Shown here: positions 32,536 through 42,044 of the stretch, piece by piece
Layout of the letters: each line of letters opens with the position of its first letter
Numbering within the stretch: the first letter of the stretch is position 1
Assembly (NCBI GenBank): GCA_036245525.1
Contig: BTPG01000003.1
Location: 160,697,260-160,761,259, forward strand
From: Semisulcospira habei
Taxonomy: Eukaryota; Mollusca; Gastropoda; Semisulcospiridae
DNA length: 64,000 bases
Direction: 5' to 3'
The notes under the pieces: model-generated
What the model was told of the DNA's origin: nothing
The model's input: the letters and a program-made list of their open reading frames with translations, nothing else
The model's database searches: none
Made by a program: the position numbers and the translations under genes

Positions 32536-32803
32536 CGGATGGCCCTCCCACCTGCCCCGCTTGCCGCTCGCCAGCTAAACGAAAGAACTGGTGTGGCTTG
32601 GCTGCTCGGGCTGTTACCCGTAACGGGTGGGAAGGGAGGCTACCCGGGTACCAGGTCACGGCACCCCTGGTGGCCTCCCCTGGCCCTAAAGGTACACATC
32701 GTAAGTTTTGGGGCTAAAATTACGCTAGCTATAGGTTGTTCCATATAGTAATGACATCGGTAAGTATTTTTTGAAAAAATACATTTTAGAGAAAAATTAA
32801 TTT

Positions 32804-33461
32804 TTCCACACAACACATAACCCCTCAAGCTCGATCCGAATCACTCAAAAATCAAATGGGCTCAAATGAAATGCTTCCCAATCGACCAACTGCATCCCCA
32901 TGAATTCGCCGATGCGCGCCCTATTGTCACACGGTTTCCGATCTACAACCAATCAACCAACACACTTCCCGAATCTACTATTTAACAAACAAATACCTAC
33001 CCAGTCATGCGTGAATTGTTTATCCCGGTGACTAATTTCGTGCCTGTCCGCTGCCCACCATGGCTGTGGACAAGGTCACCTGTTTGTCAGTCCCATCACT
33101 TCGTAGTTCTCCAACTACACACCTTTTTCTACACTTCTACTTTTAGCATTCTGCTCCTCCATCATCTATTCAACAATAGATCATTACGCAGCATCACCTA
33201 CTGCCTCCACTTCTTACAAAACTAATTTCTGGGTAAGAGCAAAATCTCTCATGTTTTGATGCGTCTGCAAATCCACGATGACGCATACCGTCCGTTCAAA
33301 CAAATATCCTATGTCAAATGTTTTTGACGTCACCAAAAAAGAACATGCCATCATCTCAACACAAAACGTAGAACGGAACTTCTATCCAAAAGAAAATAAT
33401 GAATAATGGTTAAAATAAATTGTGACATCGGCGTTAAACCCCAACAATCGATCAATCAGTC
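32804..33461. other. 3' part of the 1.5-kb insert, no gene seen
   Basis: AT-rich, ending in GCGTTAAACCCCAACAATCG and an ATCAATCA-type tail. Confidence 0.5.
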
Positions 33462-34700
33462 GACGCCCTGTTTCAGGCGAAGCGTTTGAGACTCTGCCTC
33501 AGCCCCAGATTACAGATCTTTCGGACACTCTGATGAGCACCTTTTTCAGGCCAAGCTGCGGGATAGGGGTTTTCTTTGTGGGCACTGGCTTCGATTTTGA
33601 GTTTCGGCAAGCCTGGTACACGGGACACGCTCAAGCCTTCGTCCCCCCTGCCCTCCCCTCCCCTCCTCTCCCCCCCCCCCACCCCACCCGGGTCTGCCCT
33701 GGGGGACTTGGGTGGGGTTAGGTATTTTTTAGTTCCCAGGGTCACCCTGGTCAGCCCCACAGGGTGGGTTTTTCTCTCTATTCTGGGGCATGTGTTTCTG
33801 TCTACCCTTTGTCCATTCACCTGAATTTGCCTTTTTAAAACTCTCCCTACTGTCTGCACTGCCTGTAGCTGTTGATATTGGATGTGTGTTGCTAAATGGT
33901 CTTAGCTTTATTTAGGCCCCATGTGTTAGGTTTATTTAATGTATTTAACCGGCTGGCGACATACATTCAATGTTCTGTTTATTTTTTTTCACAAGCAGTG
34001 CAGGCACGTCCTGAGAAAGCCTTGTTGCTGTCGGGACGTTAAGCAATGTACAATCAATCAATCAATCCCCCCCCCCCCCACCCCGGTCTGGACCGCTCGC
34101 CAAGTCTATTCGTAACTCCCTGGCTTGTGCAGGATGTTTGGACCTGGCCACGCAGGCGGTGGTGCGGAGTGTGGAGGAGTTTTTGGGAGCGACCGAAAGA
34201 GGCGCATTGCGGGACATCCCCTCTCTCGCTGTGACAGCAGTTCGCGCCAACTCCTTGGTGGCGGCGAATTGACCTGATGAGACGTGATGCCGTGCTGAAG
34301 AGTTGCCCTGGCACCCCCTTGGCCTTCGTCACTCAGCGTCGCCGTGCTCCTATGGGGGGGAGGGGGGGGGGGCTCTTCTCTTTGGTTCTACCTGGCAAGA
34401 GGTTCAGGACTCGGCTAAGGACTTGTGGCCGAGCGCTCCCAGTGCGGATTCCTCCCAGTTCCAGCTCCCCGCAAGGACAGGGGTCGCACCCTGTGGAACT
34501 TCAGACCCGCCTCCCGGCTGGTTACCAGACTACCTCCCAGACCCAGACGTCAGGCCCCCGCTGGTCGTGCCTGCCCCCTCCAGTCCTTGGCTCCCAGACG
34601 TTCCTGGGCCAGGACAGTGACTTTCTCCTGACTTCACCCCCACCGATCCCTGCAGAGTCTCCAGTCGGCGGGAGGCTAGCAAGTCACAGCGATGAGTGGC
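33462..34700 (+). pseudogene. Gag-like region of DIRS D (resumed), with an inserted repeat
   Basis: FEFRQAWYTGHAQAFVPP matches DIAFRQSWYAGHSQSF of C. After a repeat insertion (33696-34067) it continues LDLATQAVVRSVEEFLGA, DLMRRDAVLKSC and FGSTWQEVQDSAKDL in shifting frames. Pro-rich, frame-shifted. Confidence 0.6.
33696..34067 (+). mobile_element. Non-LTR 3'-end/SINE-like repeat with (CAAT)n tail, copy 1
   Basis: Shares CCCGGGTCTGCCCTGGGGGA, TTTTTAGTTCCCAGGGTCA, GTGCAGGCACGTCCTGAGAA and GTTGCTGTCGGGAC with 38322-38640. It ends in CAATCAATCAATC. A C-rich stretch (CCCCCCCACCCC) on both sides may be the target duplication. Confidence 0.7.
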
Positions 34701-34849
34701 GTTCGCTGCTGCTGGAAGACCCGGGGATTCTCGACACGATCTCGGCAGGACTTCGGGTCTCGTTGCAGATCCCGGCCCCGCGGAGACGCTCACCGCTCTG
34801 GATTTGCATACTGGTCGACTAGTGCAGGGAGGACTCTCTTCAGGGGGAG

Positions 34850-35370
34850 ATGGCAGCGCTGTTCAAGTAGGCCACCACGGAAGTAGTAGCGCGACAGGAC
34901 TCCCCGCCAGTCTACAGTCGGCTCTTCGTAGTTCCGAAGCCCGGCGGCATGTGGCGACTGGTTATCGACCTCTCTCCCTTGAACAAGTTATTGTCGCCTC
35001 CTCCTTGCATGGAAACGGCAAGTGCCTTATGAGCCTTGGTACAGCCTTACACTATGCGGTCAGTCTTGCCCTGTCCGACGCATACATGCACGTTCCCTTG
35101 CACCTGGGCTCTCAGCATTATCTGCGATTCGCCTTTCACGGGGTCGTTTATCAGTTTCGGGCCCTACCCTTCAGTCTCAACCCCAGCCCTTGGATCTTAC
35201 GAGGATTGTGGACGCCGTAGTCGCCAGAGACAGGCAGGATTCCTCTAGCCCTACCTCCAACTATCTCGACGACCTGCTCCTCAGGAATCGGGACGCGACC
35301 GCGCTAGAGGCGGACAGGGACGCTCTCCTAGCACTTCTTCACCGGCTTGGGTTCTTCCTCAATGAGGGAA
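34850..35370 (+). pseudogene. DIRS reverse transcriptase domain (copy D)
   Basis: YSRLFVVPKPGGMWRLVIDL, SDAYMHVPLHLGSQHYLRFA, VVYQFRALPFSLNPSPW and NYLDDLLLRNRD appear in successive frames. The YLDD box is intact, but at least two frameshifts (around 35015 and 35210) break the ORF. It is followed by the thumb-like RIQKLASFAQQVSLADAV. Confidence 0.8.
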
Positions 35371-35781
35371 GTCGGACCTGGTACCATCTCGCTGGTTTGC
35401 CCACCTGGGCATGGAGTTTCGGACCTATCTCAACAAGATACGTCTACCGGAGCCTCGGATCCAGAAGCTGGCGAGCTTTGCACAGCAAGTGTCCCTAGCG
35501 GACGCAGTCCCGGCACAGAACCTGGCTCCAGCTCTTGGGTCTAATCAGTGCAGCGGCGAATCTGTTACCTCTCGGCAGGCTTTATGCGTGACCGCTACAC
35601 TGTGCAGCTCCACTGGCGTCCCTCCTTGGGAAATCTCTCGGCCTCGATCCCAGTCTCGCTGCTGGTCCGGCCACATCTGCTCCGTTGGACACTCTTGGTT
35701 GGCGACAGGAGTCCCTCTCTCCACCCCTCCGCCTACTTCTCCATTGGCACAGATGCAAGTCTCGACGGCTGGGGTGCCCAC

Positions 35782-37072
35782 TGTGATGAAGCTCTATGCT
35801 CGTGCATGGTGCTCATACATTAGGATTAGTACGGTACGGTTTTTGTTAACGAGTAGGATTAGTACGGTACGGGTTTTGTTAACGGTTTGTTTGTGGTGGC
35901 ATTAGACGCACGGGAAATCTGTAAGACATGGTTAGCACGGGATTTTTAGTGAGTTCTGTTTAGTGAGTTCTAGGCGGAAGCTGTGACTGTCAGATGTTTA
36001 GATCGGTAGTGCGGGCTGTTTTGTCGTATGGAACAGTTGTGTTTGAGTTACCTAGCCCGCATTCCAAGACTCTGAAGCCTAGATTTCAGGTATGTTTCTA
36101 TAAACGTAGTATTGATAGTTGTTTAGTTAAAGACAGTATGCGTGGTAAGATTAATGTGGTTGTATAGCGGTGTTCCGGTTTGGTTTAGTATAGTATGTTT
36201 AGAATTCGGTGAAGTAACCGGTGTTTTTGTATACAGTTGTTTACCGAGTTAGATGACTAAAGGAATATGAAGTGTGTATGTCTAAGCCGCTATGAAGATA
36301 GTACGTGGTTGGGTAAGCATAGTCTTTTCCAGGGTATAGAGTAATGTATAGCAAGAGTGTCAGTTAGGCTATAGTCTGTTTCGAGATAGTGACAGAGATA
36401 TGGGGGTGATACGAAAATAGTTTATGAAGCACGTGTGTGTGTGTGAACGAACGTGTGAGTTATTTGTATCAGCCAGGTTACGTGACGTTTCTCATTGATC
36501 CAATATGTTGTGTGTTTAGCAAGTGTTACGTTGGGACTTTTGTTGTCTATTCAGAGTTCTTGTAACAAGAGTGGAAAGACGGACGCCGAGACGTCGAGTC
36601 GCAGGTGGGACCTACGTGAGGTCATCCCTCCAGCTCTTCTGAGAGTGAGTCTGACTGGGGACCAAGACACCCAAGTCCAAGCGAGAACTGAGTACCGTAC
36701 GAGAACAAGGACGTCCGTGCCCGAAGAGACAGGACGGCAATAAGCGTACGACGAAGGACTTTCACGCCTAGACGTGAGAAGGATCAACGTAACCAGGCAA
36801 CAACATCAAACAGGTTGGAGGCAATGTGAGACTAAGACCTAACCTGGCAAAGATATTGTGATATGTGTGTGGTGTGATAATAGAACAGTGTATATAGTTG
36901 ATAATCATTTAAGTCGTTCTTTTCATTTATAGTGTATAAAGGTTACTTTAGAAAGGGAGCCCGTGTGTTGTGTTTTACCGCATGAATGCGCCCGTCTGAG
37001 TCAGTGGCGGTGTATGCGTCTGTTGCGTGAGAGTCTGTGCGTACGACTGTGGGCAAGTCTGCGTGCGTTACA
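35782..37072. mobile_element. Solo LTR (1,291 bp) in DIRS D RNase H
   Basis: Begins TGTGATGAAG and ends GCGTTACA, flanked by CCCAC (35777-35781, 37073-37077). Excision joins DGWGAH to LLPECSTVSGRW in frame, which fits RNase H. Contains a short tandem repeat (TAGGATTAGTACGGTACGG at about 35822 and 35854). No ORF. Orientation not determined. Confidence 0.8.
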
Positions 37073-37400
37073 CCCACTTACTGCCGGAATGCAGCACCGT
37101 CTCGGGCCGGTGGGCGTCGGACCTTCGAGACAAACATATCAACTGGCTGGAGTTGAGGGCGGTGTGCTTGGAACTCATCCACTGGGAATCGCGGCTCTGC
37201 GGCCAGAAGTCCTGATTCTGTCCGACAATGCGACAGTGGTAGCCTTTATTCAGAAGCAAGGCGGCACTCGGACCCCGGCCCTCTGCATGCTACTTTACCA
37301 GATCTTCTTGTGGAGCAGGGATCGGGGGATTGCGCTCCGAGCACGGCACATCTCGGGACACCTGAATGTTCTCGCGGACTCCCTCTCGCGACGAGGACTG
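37073..37400 (+). pseudogene. RNase H domain of DIRS D
   Basis: With 35735-35781 upstream of the LTR it reads IGTDASLDGWGAH (catalytic Asp), NWLELRAVCLELIHWES (Glu), VLILSDNATVVAFIQKQGG (Asp) and HISGHLNVLADSLSRRG (last Asp). All four acidic residues are present. The frame runs into a deletion at about 37400, skipping most of the recombinase. Confidence 0.8.
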
Positions 37401-37593
37401 CGGCGTGTTCGACCGCAACTGCGCAGTCAGAGACATCGTTGCAGCGGTCGGGTGGCAAGCAGAGTCCACCTTCACCCGCTTCTATCTCCGAGACCTCTCC
37501 GACCAACGAGAGAACCTGGCCCTCGTTGGAGACCTCTCGGCAGCGCAACACTTCCTCCGAGCGCCTCAGGGGCCACAGGTACCTCTTAGCTGA
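37401..37593 (+). pseudogene. Tyrosine recombinase C-terminal scrap of DIRS D
   Basis: VRDIVAAVGWQAESTFTRFY, then LRDLSDQRENLALVGDLSA. The Trp and Tyr are kept, but the HxxR box and everything upstream are gone, so no activity is possible. Confidence 0.8.
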
Positions 37594-37678
37594 AGTCGTC
37601 GGGAGGTTGCCCCTCGAAGCTAAGCTTTTAGCCGTGGCAGCGTTTTTGGGTGGCACCCTCCTCCTCTTTGCTATTCTT

Positions 37679-37755
37679 CCATATAGTAATGCCATCGGTA
37701 ATGTTTTTTCTCTAAAATGTATTTTTTCGAAAAATACTTACCGATGGCATTACTC
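37679..37755 (+). repeat. DIRS internal complementary region of copy D (short deletion)
   Basis: AGTAATGCCATCGGTAATG, then directly TTTTTTCTCTAAAATG and CTTACCGATGGCATTAC. Compared with A it lacks about 15-20 bp at the junction of the two end complements (the AGGAAACAAATTAA part). Confidence 0.85.
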
Positions 37756-38033
37756 GGAGGACCCTCCCACCTACTCCGCTTGCTGCCACTACGCTAAGTG
37801 TAAGACTGGTGGGAATGCATGGCTCACGTGACCGGATGGAGGGAGGAGAGACTACCCGGTCACTTGGATACAACTCTCCGAGTTATGGCCCTTGTCGGGT
37901 AGGTACACACAAAGGGTCTTAGGCTGAAATCGGGTAAGTTAAGGGGTATATTCCATATAGTAATGCCATCGGTAAGTATTTTTCGAAAAAATACATTTTA
38001 GAGAAAAATAAATTTTCCTTTGTCTGCCTCCAG

Positions 38034-38195
38034 GTGGTTTTATCTATGCAGTGGGTGGGTTTAACAGTCGAAGATTGACATCAGTGGAACGCTACAACCC
38101 ACACACAAATATGTGGACAGCCGTGTCACCGATGACAAAGTTCCGCAGCCACCACAAAGTGCTGGTCATGGACAAAAAGATCTGGGCCATTGGGG
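38034..38195 (+). CDS. Kelch-like protein, fifth visible exon
   Basis: Acceptor cag at 38031-38033, donor gtgagt at 38196. It encodes GFIYAVGGFNSRRLTSVERY, NPHTNMWTAVSPM, HHKVLVMDKKIWAIGG, one full Kelch blade plus the start of the next. GT completes the Gly started at 22535. The polypyrimidine tract (TCCTTTGTCTGCCTC) is only about 15 nt long because DIRS copy D ends at about 38015. Confidence 0.93.
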
Positions 38196-38199
38196 GTGA

Positions 38200-38320
38200 G
38201 TTTCATTTACAATCTGTTACAACCCTTACAATTCGTACAATTTGTTACAAATTAATGTTATGTTTACAATCTGTTACAACCCCCTTACAAATTAATCTTA
38301 TGTTTACAATCTGTTACAAC
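38200..38320. repeat. Short tandem repeat after Kelch exon 5
   Basis: TTTACAATCTGTTACAACCC recurs three times, and TTACAAATTAAT(G/C)TTATG twice. Confidence 0.8.
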
Positions 38321-38321
38321 C

Positions 38322-38640
38322 CCCACCCGGGTCTGCCCTGGGGGACTTGGGTGGGGTTAACTACTTTTTAGTTCCCAGGGTCACCCTGCTCAGCCCCACA
38401 GGGTGGGTTTTCCCCTCTATTCTGGGGCATGAGTTTCCTGTATTTTCCTTTTTTTAAACTCTCCCTACTGTCTGCGCTGCCTGTGGCTCTTGATATTGGA
38501 TGTGTGTTGCTAAATGGTCTTAGGTTAATTCAGCGTATTAGACCAGCTGGCGACATACATTCAATATTCTGTTGTTTTTTTTCACAAGCAGTGCAGGCAC
38601 GTCCTGAGAAAGTCTTGTTGCTGTCGGGACATTAAGCAAT
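38322..38640 (+). mobile_element. Non-LTR 3'-end/SINE-like repeat, copy 2
   Basis: About 90 percent alike over most of 33696-34067, in the same orientation. It ends ATTAAGCAATGTACAACCAA. Located in Kelch intron 5. Confidence 0.75.
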
Positions 38641-39048
38641 GTACAACCAACAGTTACAAAGTAATCTTATGTTGCACTAGAACCTTTCGTGTTCTCACAT
38701 TGTTGTAAGCAGATTAGGCTGCATTGTTTTTATATAAAATATCAGTTAAGGTAGTGTTTAATCAGCATAGAGCCTCATGTGAGAGATGTTACCACAGTTT
38801 TTGCTGTGAGGTAGTTCCTGATTACTGGTAGCTATTCACTTCACCACCATCAAATAAGCTTTGAATCTCAGCTCATTATGTCTATTGTTTTGCGTGATGG
38901 ATTGCAGTACAGGTTATCCCGCTTGTGCGTGAAGATGTTGGGACTGTGCACAGTACATTGTGTAACAATGCAGCTTCCTGCACGCACAAAGGGTTTAGTA
39001 CCAGTACATACTTTACCAGTAAAGGCTTTTCTCTCATTTCCTCTCTAG
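38641..39048. other. Kelch intron 5, 3' part
   Basis: AT-rich. A weak foldback at about 38905-38992 (CTTGTGCGTG ... CACGCACAAAGG) recalls the 47726-47795 element. Acceptor ag at 39047-39048. Confidence 0.45.
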
Positions 39049-39188
39049 GAAAATCCTACTCTGTCAGCAATGGAGGAGCCAGGAAAGTGCTGAATATGTG
39101 TGAAGTGTACGACCCTGACACAGACTCATGGACAGAGGAGCGTCCCATGCAGAATGCTCGATGCGGGTTTGCCGCTGTGGCAATATGA
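39049..39188 (+). CDS. Kelch-like protein, last exon and stop codon
   Basis: Starts after ctctctag. Encodes KSYSVSNGGARKVLNMCEVY, DPDTDSWTEERPM, then RCGFAAVAI and TGA at 39186-39188. DPDTDSWTEERPMQNAR is a typical final Kelch blade. The protein ends soon after this blade, so the propeller may close with the first visible beta-strand from exon 3. Confidence 0.92.
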
Positions 39189-39256
39189 TGCTTGTCTGAG
39201 TAACCTGAACATTGGTCCTTTTTATGTTGCTCAGTAGCATATTTTAGCACTGAGCC

Positions 39257-40885
39257 TGCTACATACAGGATGCAGCTAGCCCTGGACAGGCTGACAGACT
39301 GGACCAACAACTGGTGTGTGACCATCAACACAGAAAAATCATCAGCCACACTCTTCTCTCTCTCCAACAAGGCAAAGGCTGGCAACCTAACACTGGGCAA
39401 CACCCCGCTGCGGTATGAAGACCAACAGACATACCTGGGAGTCACCCTTGACAAGAGGCTGACGTGGAAGCCGCACATTTGGAATGCAGAAGCGAAAGCT
39501 AGAAGAAAGCTGAACATCATGAGAAAACTGGCTGGAACACAATGGGGAGCCAATGAAAAGATCCTCAAAAATGTATATCAAGGCACAGTGAGACCACACC
39601 TTGAGTACGGATCTAATGCATGGTTGACGGCAGCCCAGTCACACCAGCAGACCATTGACAGAGTTCAGAACCAGGCACTGCGTATCATCACCGGCGCAAT
39701 GAGATCCACACCAATTGAAAAGATGGAAGAGACAACGGGCATCCCACCCCTGCGCATGAGAAGAGATTGCAAAGCCTTGATACAGTCCACAAAGGTCAAG
39801 TCTTCCAAAGACCATCCTATGAACGCTAGGATGAAACAACCAACCTCAGGGAGACTGGAAAGATCAAGCTTTGTGAAGGAGACGAGAGCACTGCAGAGAA
39901 AACACCAGGCAAAGCTGCCTGCGCAGGTAGAGGCTCTGAATCCTGCTAGCGACCTTCCACCTTGGGAAAGTAAGCCAGAAAACATCACCATCTCTTCCAC
40001 GGTACCCTACATCACCACCAGAGATGAGCACAGCACTGTGAGCAAGAAAGCCCTGACACTGGCCATGCTCGAAGAAAAGTATCCCCAGGAAGCATGGATA
40101 CGGGCATACACCGATGGATCAGCCACAGATGCAGTTCAGGATGGAGGGGCTGGGGTGTACATTCAGTACCCAAACGGAAAATGGCAGGCAGAGGCAGTAC
40201 CAACAGGCCTTCACTGCACAAATTACAGAGCTGAGGTGGAAGCCCTAGTCCGCGCAGCTAACACCCTTAGTGGCACTGCAGACCCTGATGCCCAGATTGT
40301 CTTCCTTACTGATGCCATGTCTGTCCTTGAGGCAGCAACAGCAAGCAAACTGCCACGTCTACAAGAGGCACTGCAAAACATCAAGTGCACCAGACTGGTG
40401 CTGCAGTGGATCCCTTCACACTGTGGCATCTACGGCAATGAAGAAGCTGACAGAATGGCAAAAGTGGGCGCAGAGAAAGAACAAGATGAAAATGGAGTCA
40501 GCTTCACAGAGATGAAGACCATCATTAAGTCTGTGTACAGACCACCACAACGGCCCCTAGACAGTTACCATCAGCTGTCCAGACAAGAGCAGGTGACCCA
40601 TCTTTCGTCTGAGGACCGGGCACAACCGACTCAATTTCCACCTGCACAGACGCTTTCACCTCGTGCCATCTCCCCTGTGCCCTTGTGGAGAAGCAGAGCA
40701 GAGCGCAGAGCACATCCTCCAGGACTGGGAACCACCAGCCGCTGAGGGAGGAGATATGGCCGAAGCCCGCCACTCTACAAGAGAAACTGTACGGGCCTGT
40801 GGAGGCGCTACAGAAGACCACAGATTTCATTTTGAGAGCCAAACTCCAAGTGTGACGGCGTTCGAGAAGAAGAAGAAGAAGAAGA
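39257..40885 (+). mobile_element. 5'-truncated LINE with RNase H, in the Kelch 3' flank
   Basis: Flanked by an 11-bp target duplication AGCACTGAGCC (39246-39256 and 40886-40896). It ends in a (GAA)n tail (about 40866-40885). Only the RT thumb onward is kept. It starts 68 nt after the Kelch stop codon on the same strand, so it probably sits in that gene's 3' UTR. Confidence 0.9.
39270..40745 (+). pseudogene. LINE ORF2 C-terminus: RT thumb and RNase H
   Basis: A 491-residue open frame. Residues 1-100 (LDRLTDWTNNWCVTINTEKS, then YLGVTLDKRLTWKPHI) are the RT thumb/connection of I/Jockey-group LINEs. Residues about 275-405 form RNase H with AYTDGSATDAV (Asp), TNYRAEVEALV (Glu), VFLTDAMSVLEA (Asp), and WIPSHCGIYGNEEADRMAK (His, Asp). 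After a frameshift at about 40700, PLCPCGEAEQSAEHIL gives the usual C-terminal Cys/His motif. RT catalytic motifs are missing because of 5' truncation. Confidence 0.85.
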
Positions 40886-40904
40886 AGCACTGAGCCCTGG
40901 TGTC

Positions 40905-41095
40905 ACATATACAGCAGTTGACAGAATCAACCATGATAGCTCAAGGATGGTGCTAGAATAGCTTGGCGCCTCATGGCGCCAAGCTATTCTAGCACCATCC
41001 TTGAACTATCATGATTGATCTGTCTCCTGAGGTCTAATGTAGTCATCAAAGGACTACTGTTATATGTGGCAATCTAGACCCTAGGGCTCAACATG
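40905..41095. mobile_element. Family 1 foldback element
   Basis: Palindrome 40927-41020 (ATCAACCATGATAGCTCAAG, CTAGAATAGCTTGGCGCC and complements). The ends no longer show clear TTAA. Confidence 0.75.
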
Positions 41096-41297
41096 CTTTG
41101 TACTCCACACCTAGGCAGCAAAGCAGCGTACGCTGCTTTTATTTGTTATCGCAGTGGGAATTAATCTACAGCCACAGTAAATCATCTTCCTTTTTCATAA
41201 GTTCCTACCTCACACTCGTGTATGCTTGTGTATGGATTTCACAAATTTAAGTATTGAGTTGGGTAAAGGTTATTTGGGGCAACTACTTTGTTTGCAA

Positions 41298-41303
41298 AAT
41301 AAA
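41298..41303 (+). terminator. Candidate polyadenylation signal for the Kelch gene
   Basis: AATAAA followed by G/T-rich sequence (GTGGTCTT). It lies 2.1 kb past the stop codon, beyond the LINE and one foldback. Weak by itself; a signal inside the LINE could also be used. Confidence 0.25.
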
Positions 41304-41493
41304 GTGGTCTTAAAATTTAAGACAGGTGATAAAGCCACCTAAATGATTGTCTTTAATGACACGTGACACAAGGGTAGTCACACAAAACAGGTTCTGCTGT
41401 ATTAGATTCACTTTGTGTGATTTGCTGGCCGACTGACTGACCGACTATATGACTAAATCAACAGTTCCATGACTCATTCCATTCCCGATGCGC

Positions 41494-41566
41494 AAAAGGC
41501 CATCTTCCCGCCGTTGGCCTGGCATGGCTGTGCATGGGCCAATGGCGGCCCGGTGGCCTTTGCGCA
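41494..41566. repeat. GGCC-type foldback
   Basis: GCGCAAAAGGCCAT ... CCGTTGGCC ... GGCCAATGG ... TGGCCTTTGCGC, an imperfect palindrome. A relative is at 47380-47440. Confidence 0.65.
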
Positions 41567-41816
41567 CTGGGATTACTCACTCATTTGGGTATTTGTGAAC
41601 TTTGTCCTTATCTATATGTTAACTGTATTTGTTCAAATCTTAGAGCCATTTGAAATAAGCGCTATATAACACATTATTAATATAATTATTTATGTTTTGA
41701 TTTGAGTGTTAAGTCTCTGTGAATCATTATCAACCAACTGAACTTGATTTAGCACAAAAAAAACAACAGTGCTTTTTTGTGGCTAACAAGTAACATACGA
41801 TGGCAAAATAGTCTAA
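41567..41816. other. Likely non-LTR 3' end
   Basis: AATAAGCGCTATATAAC followed by ATTATTAATATAATTATT is the common 3' end of CR1/L2-like retroposons in invertebrates; boundaries not determined. Confidence 0.4.
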
Positions 41817-42038
41817 TTAACCCATATCACACTGAGGCTAAAAGCTTCAAATTTGTACACAGCTGTATTCAAGCTACATTATAGTACTTGCAGATAAGGA
41901 TATAGACATGGCTTTAGTTCAAGGGTGGTGCCAGAATAGCTTGGCGCCTCTAGGCGCCAAGCTATTCTGGCACCACCCTTGAACTATTTTAGTCCAACTT
42001 ATTTCACACACTGATGTATTCCAAATGATAAGGGTTAA
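41817..42038. mobile_element. TTAA foldback MITE, family 1 (well preserved, 222 bp)
   Basis: TTAACCCATATCACACTGAG at the left and ATGATAAGGGTTAA at the right. Near-perfect palindromic core with arms AGTTCAAGGGTGGTGCCAGA and complements around GGCGCC. A good reference copy. Confidence 0.88.
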
Positions 42039-42044
42039 TGGGCC

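Larger units (their letters stand above)
25630..32803 (+). mobile_element. DIRS-type element A with both ITRs and ICR
   Basis: Left end GTTTCCTCAAAAACATTACC preceded by TTT (25630-25632); right end GAGAAAAATTAATTT ends at about 32803. The left ITR (about 25650-25850) is complementary to about 32575-32740, sharing GGTTGTTCCATATAG and GGGCTGTTACCCGTAACGGG. The ICR is at 32440-32535. Contents: leader, Gag region with tandem repeats, a solo LTR, a 5S rRNA sequence, RNase H and recombinase. The RT palm is deleted: at about 30105 the Gag-side sequence runs directly into LAPSRRF, which lies after YLDD in element C. It is sense to the Kelch gene. Confidence 0.92.
24789..33461 (+). mobile_element. 1.5-kb insert in DIRS D, itself carrying DIRS A
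   Basis: GACGCCCT occurs at 24781-24788 and 33462-33469, an 8-bp target-site duplication. Removing the insert joins KRKASVDAL to FQAKRLRL, restoring the frame seen in element C. Without nested DIRS A (25630-32803) the insert is about 1.5 kb, AT-rich and non-coding. Its 3' end is GCGTTAAACCCC followed by a degenerate ATCAATCA tail, common on non-LTR elements. The element class is otherwise unassigned. Confidence 0.75.
23602..38015 (+). mobile_element. DIRS-type element D, host of a nested stack, in Kelch intron 4
   Basis: The left end GTTTCCTCAAAATACATTAC at 23605 and right end near 38015 belong together. The left ITR (ATATACCCCTTAACTTACCC, CCCTTTGTGTGTACC) is complementary to about 37860-37960. 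The ICR is at 37679-37755. Minus its inserts (24789-33461, about 33696-34067 and 35782-37072) the core is about 4.1 kb. Order: Gag zinc ribbon, Gag remainder, RT, RNase H, then directly the recombinase C-terminus. About the first three quarters of the recombinase is deleted at about 37400. The right end lies 18 nt before Kelch exon 5. Confidence 0.88.

Noticed and set aside
35741..35905. Reading frame running across the solo LTR junction
   Set aside because: The frame beyond 35782 lies in the LTR and has no RNase H similarity; true RNase H resumes at 37073.
39056..40429. - strand ORFs opposite the LINE
   Set aside because: Antisense shadows; the + strand encodes the conserved RNase H.
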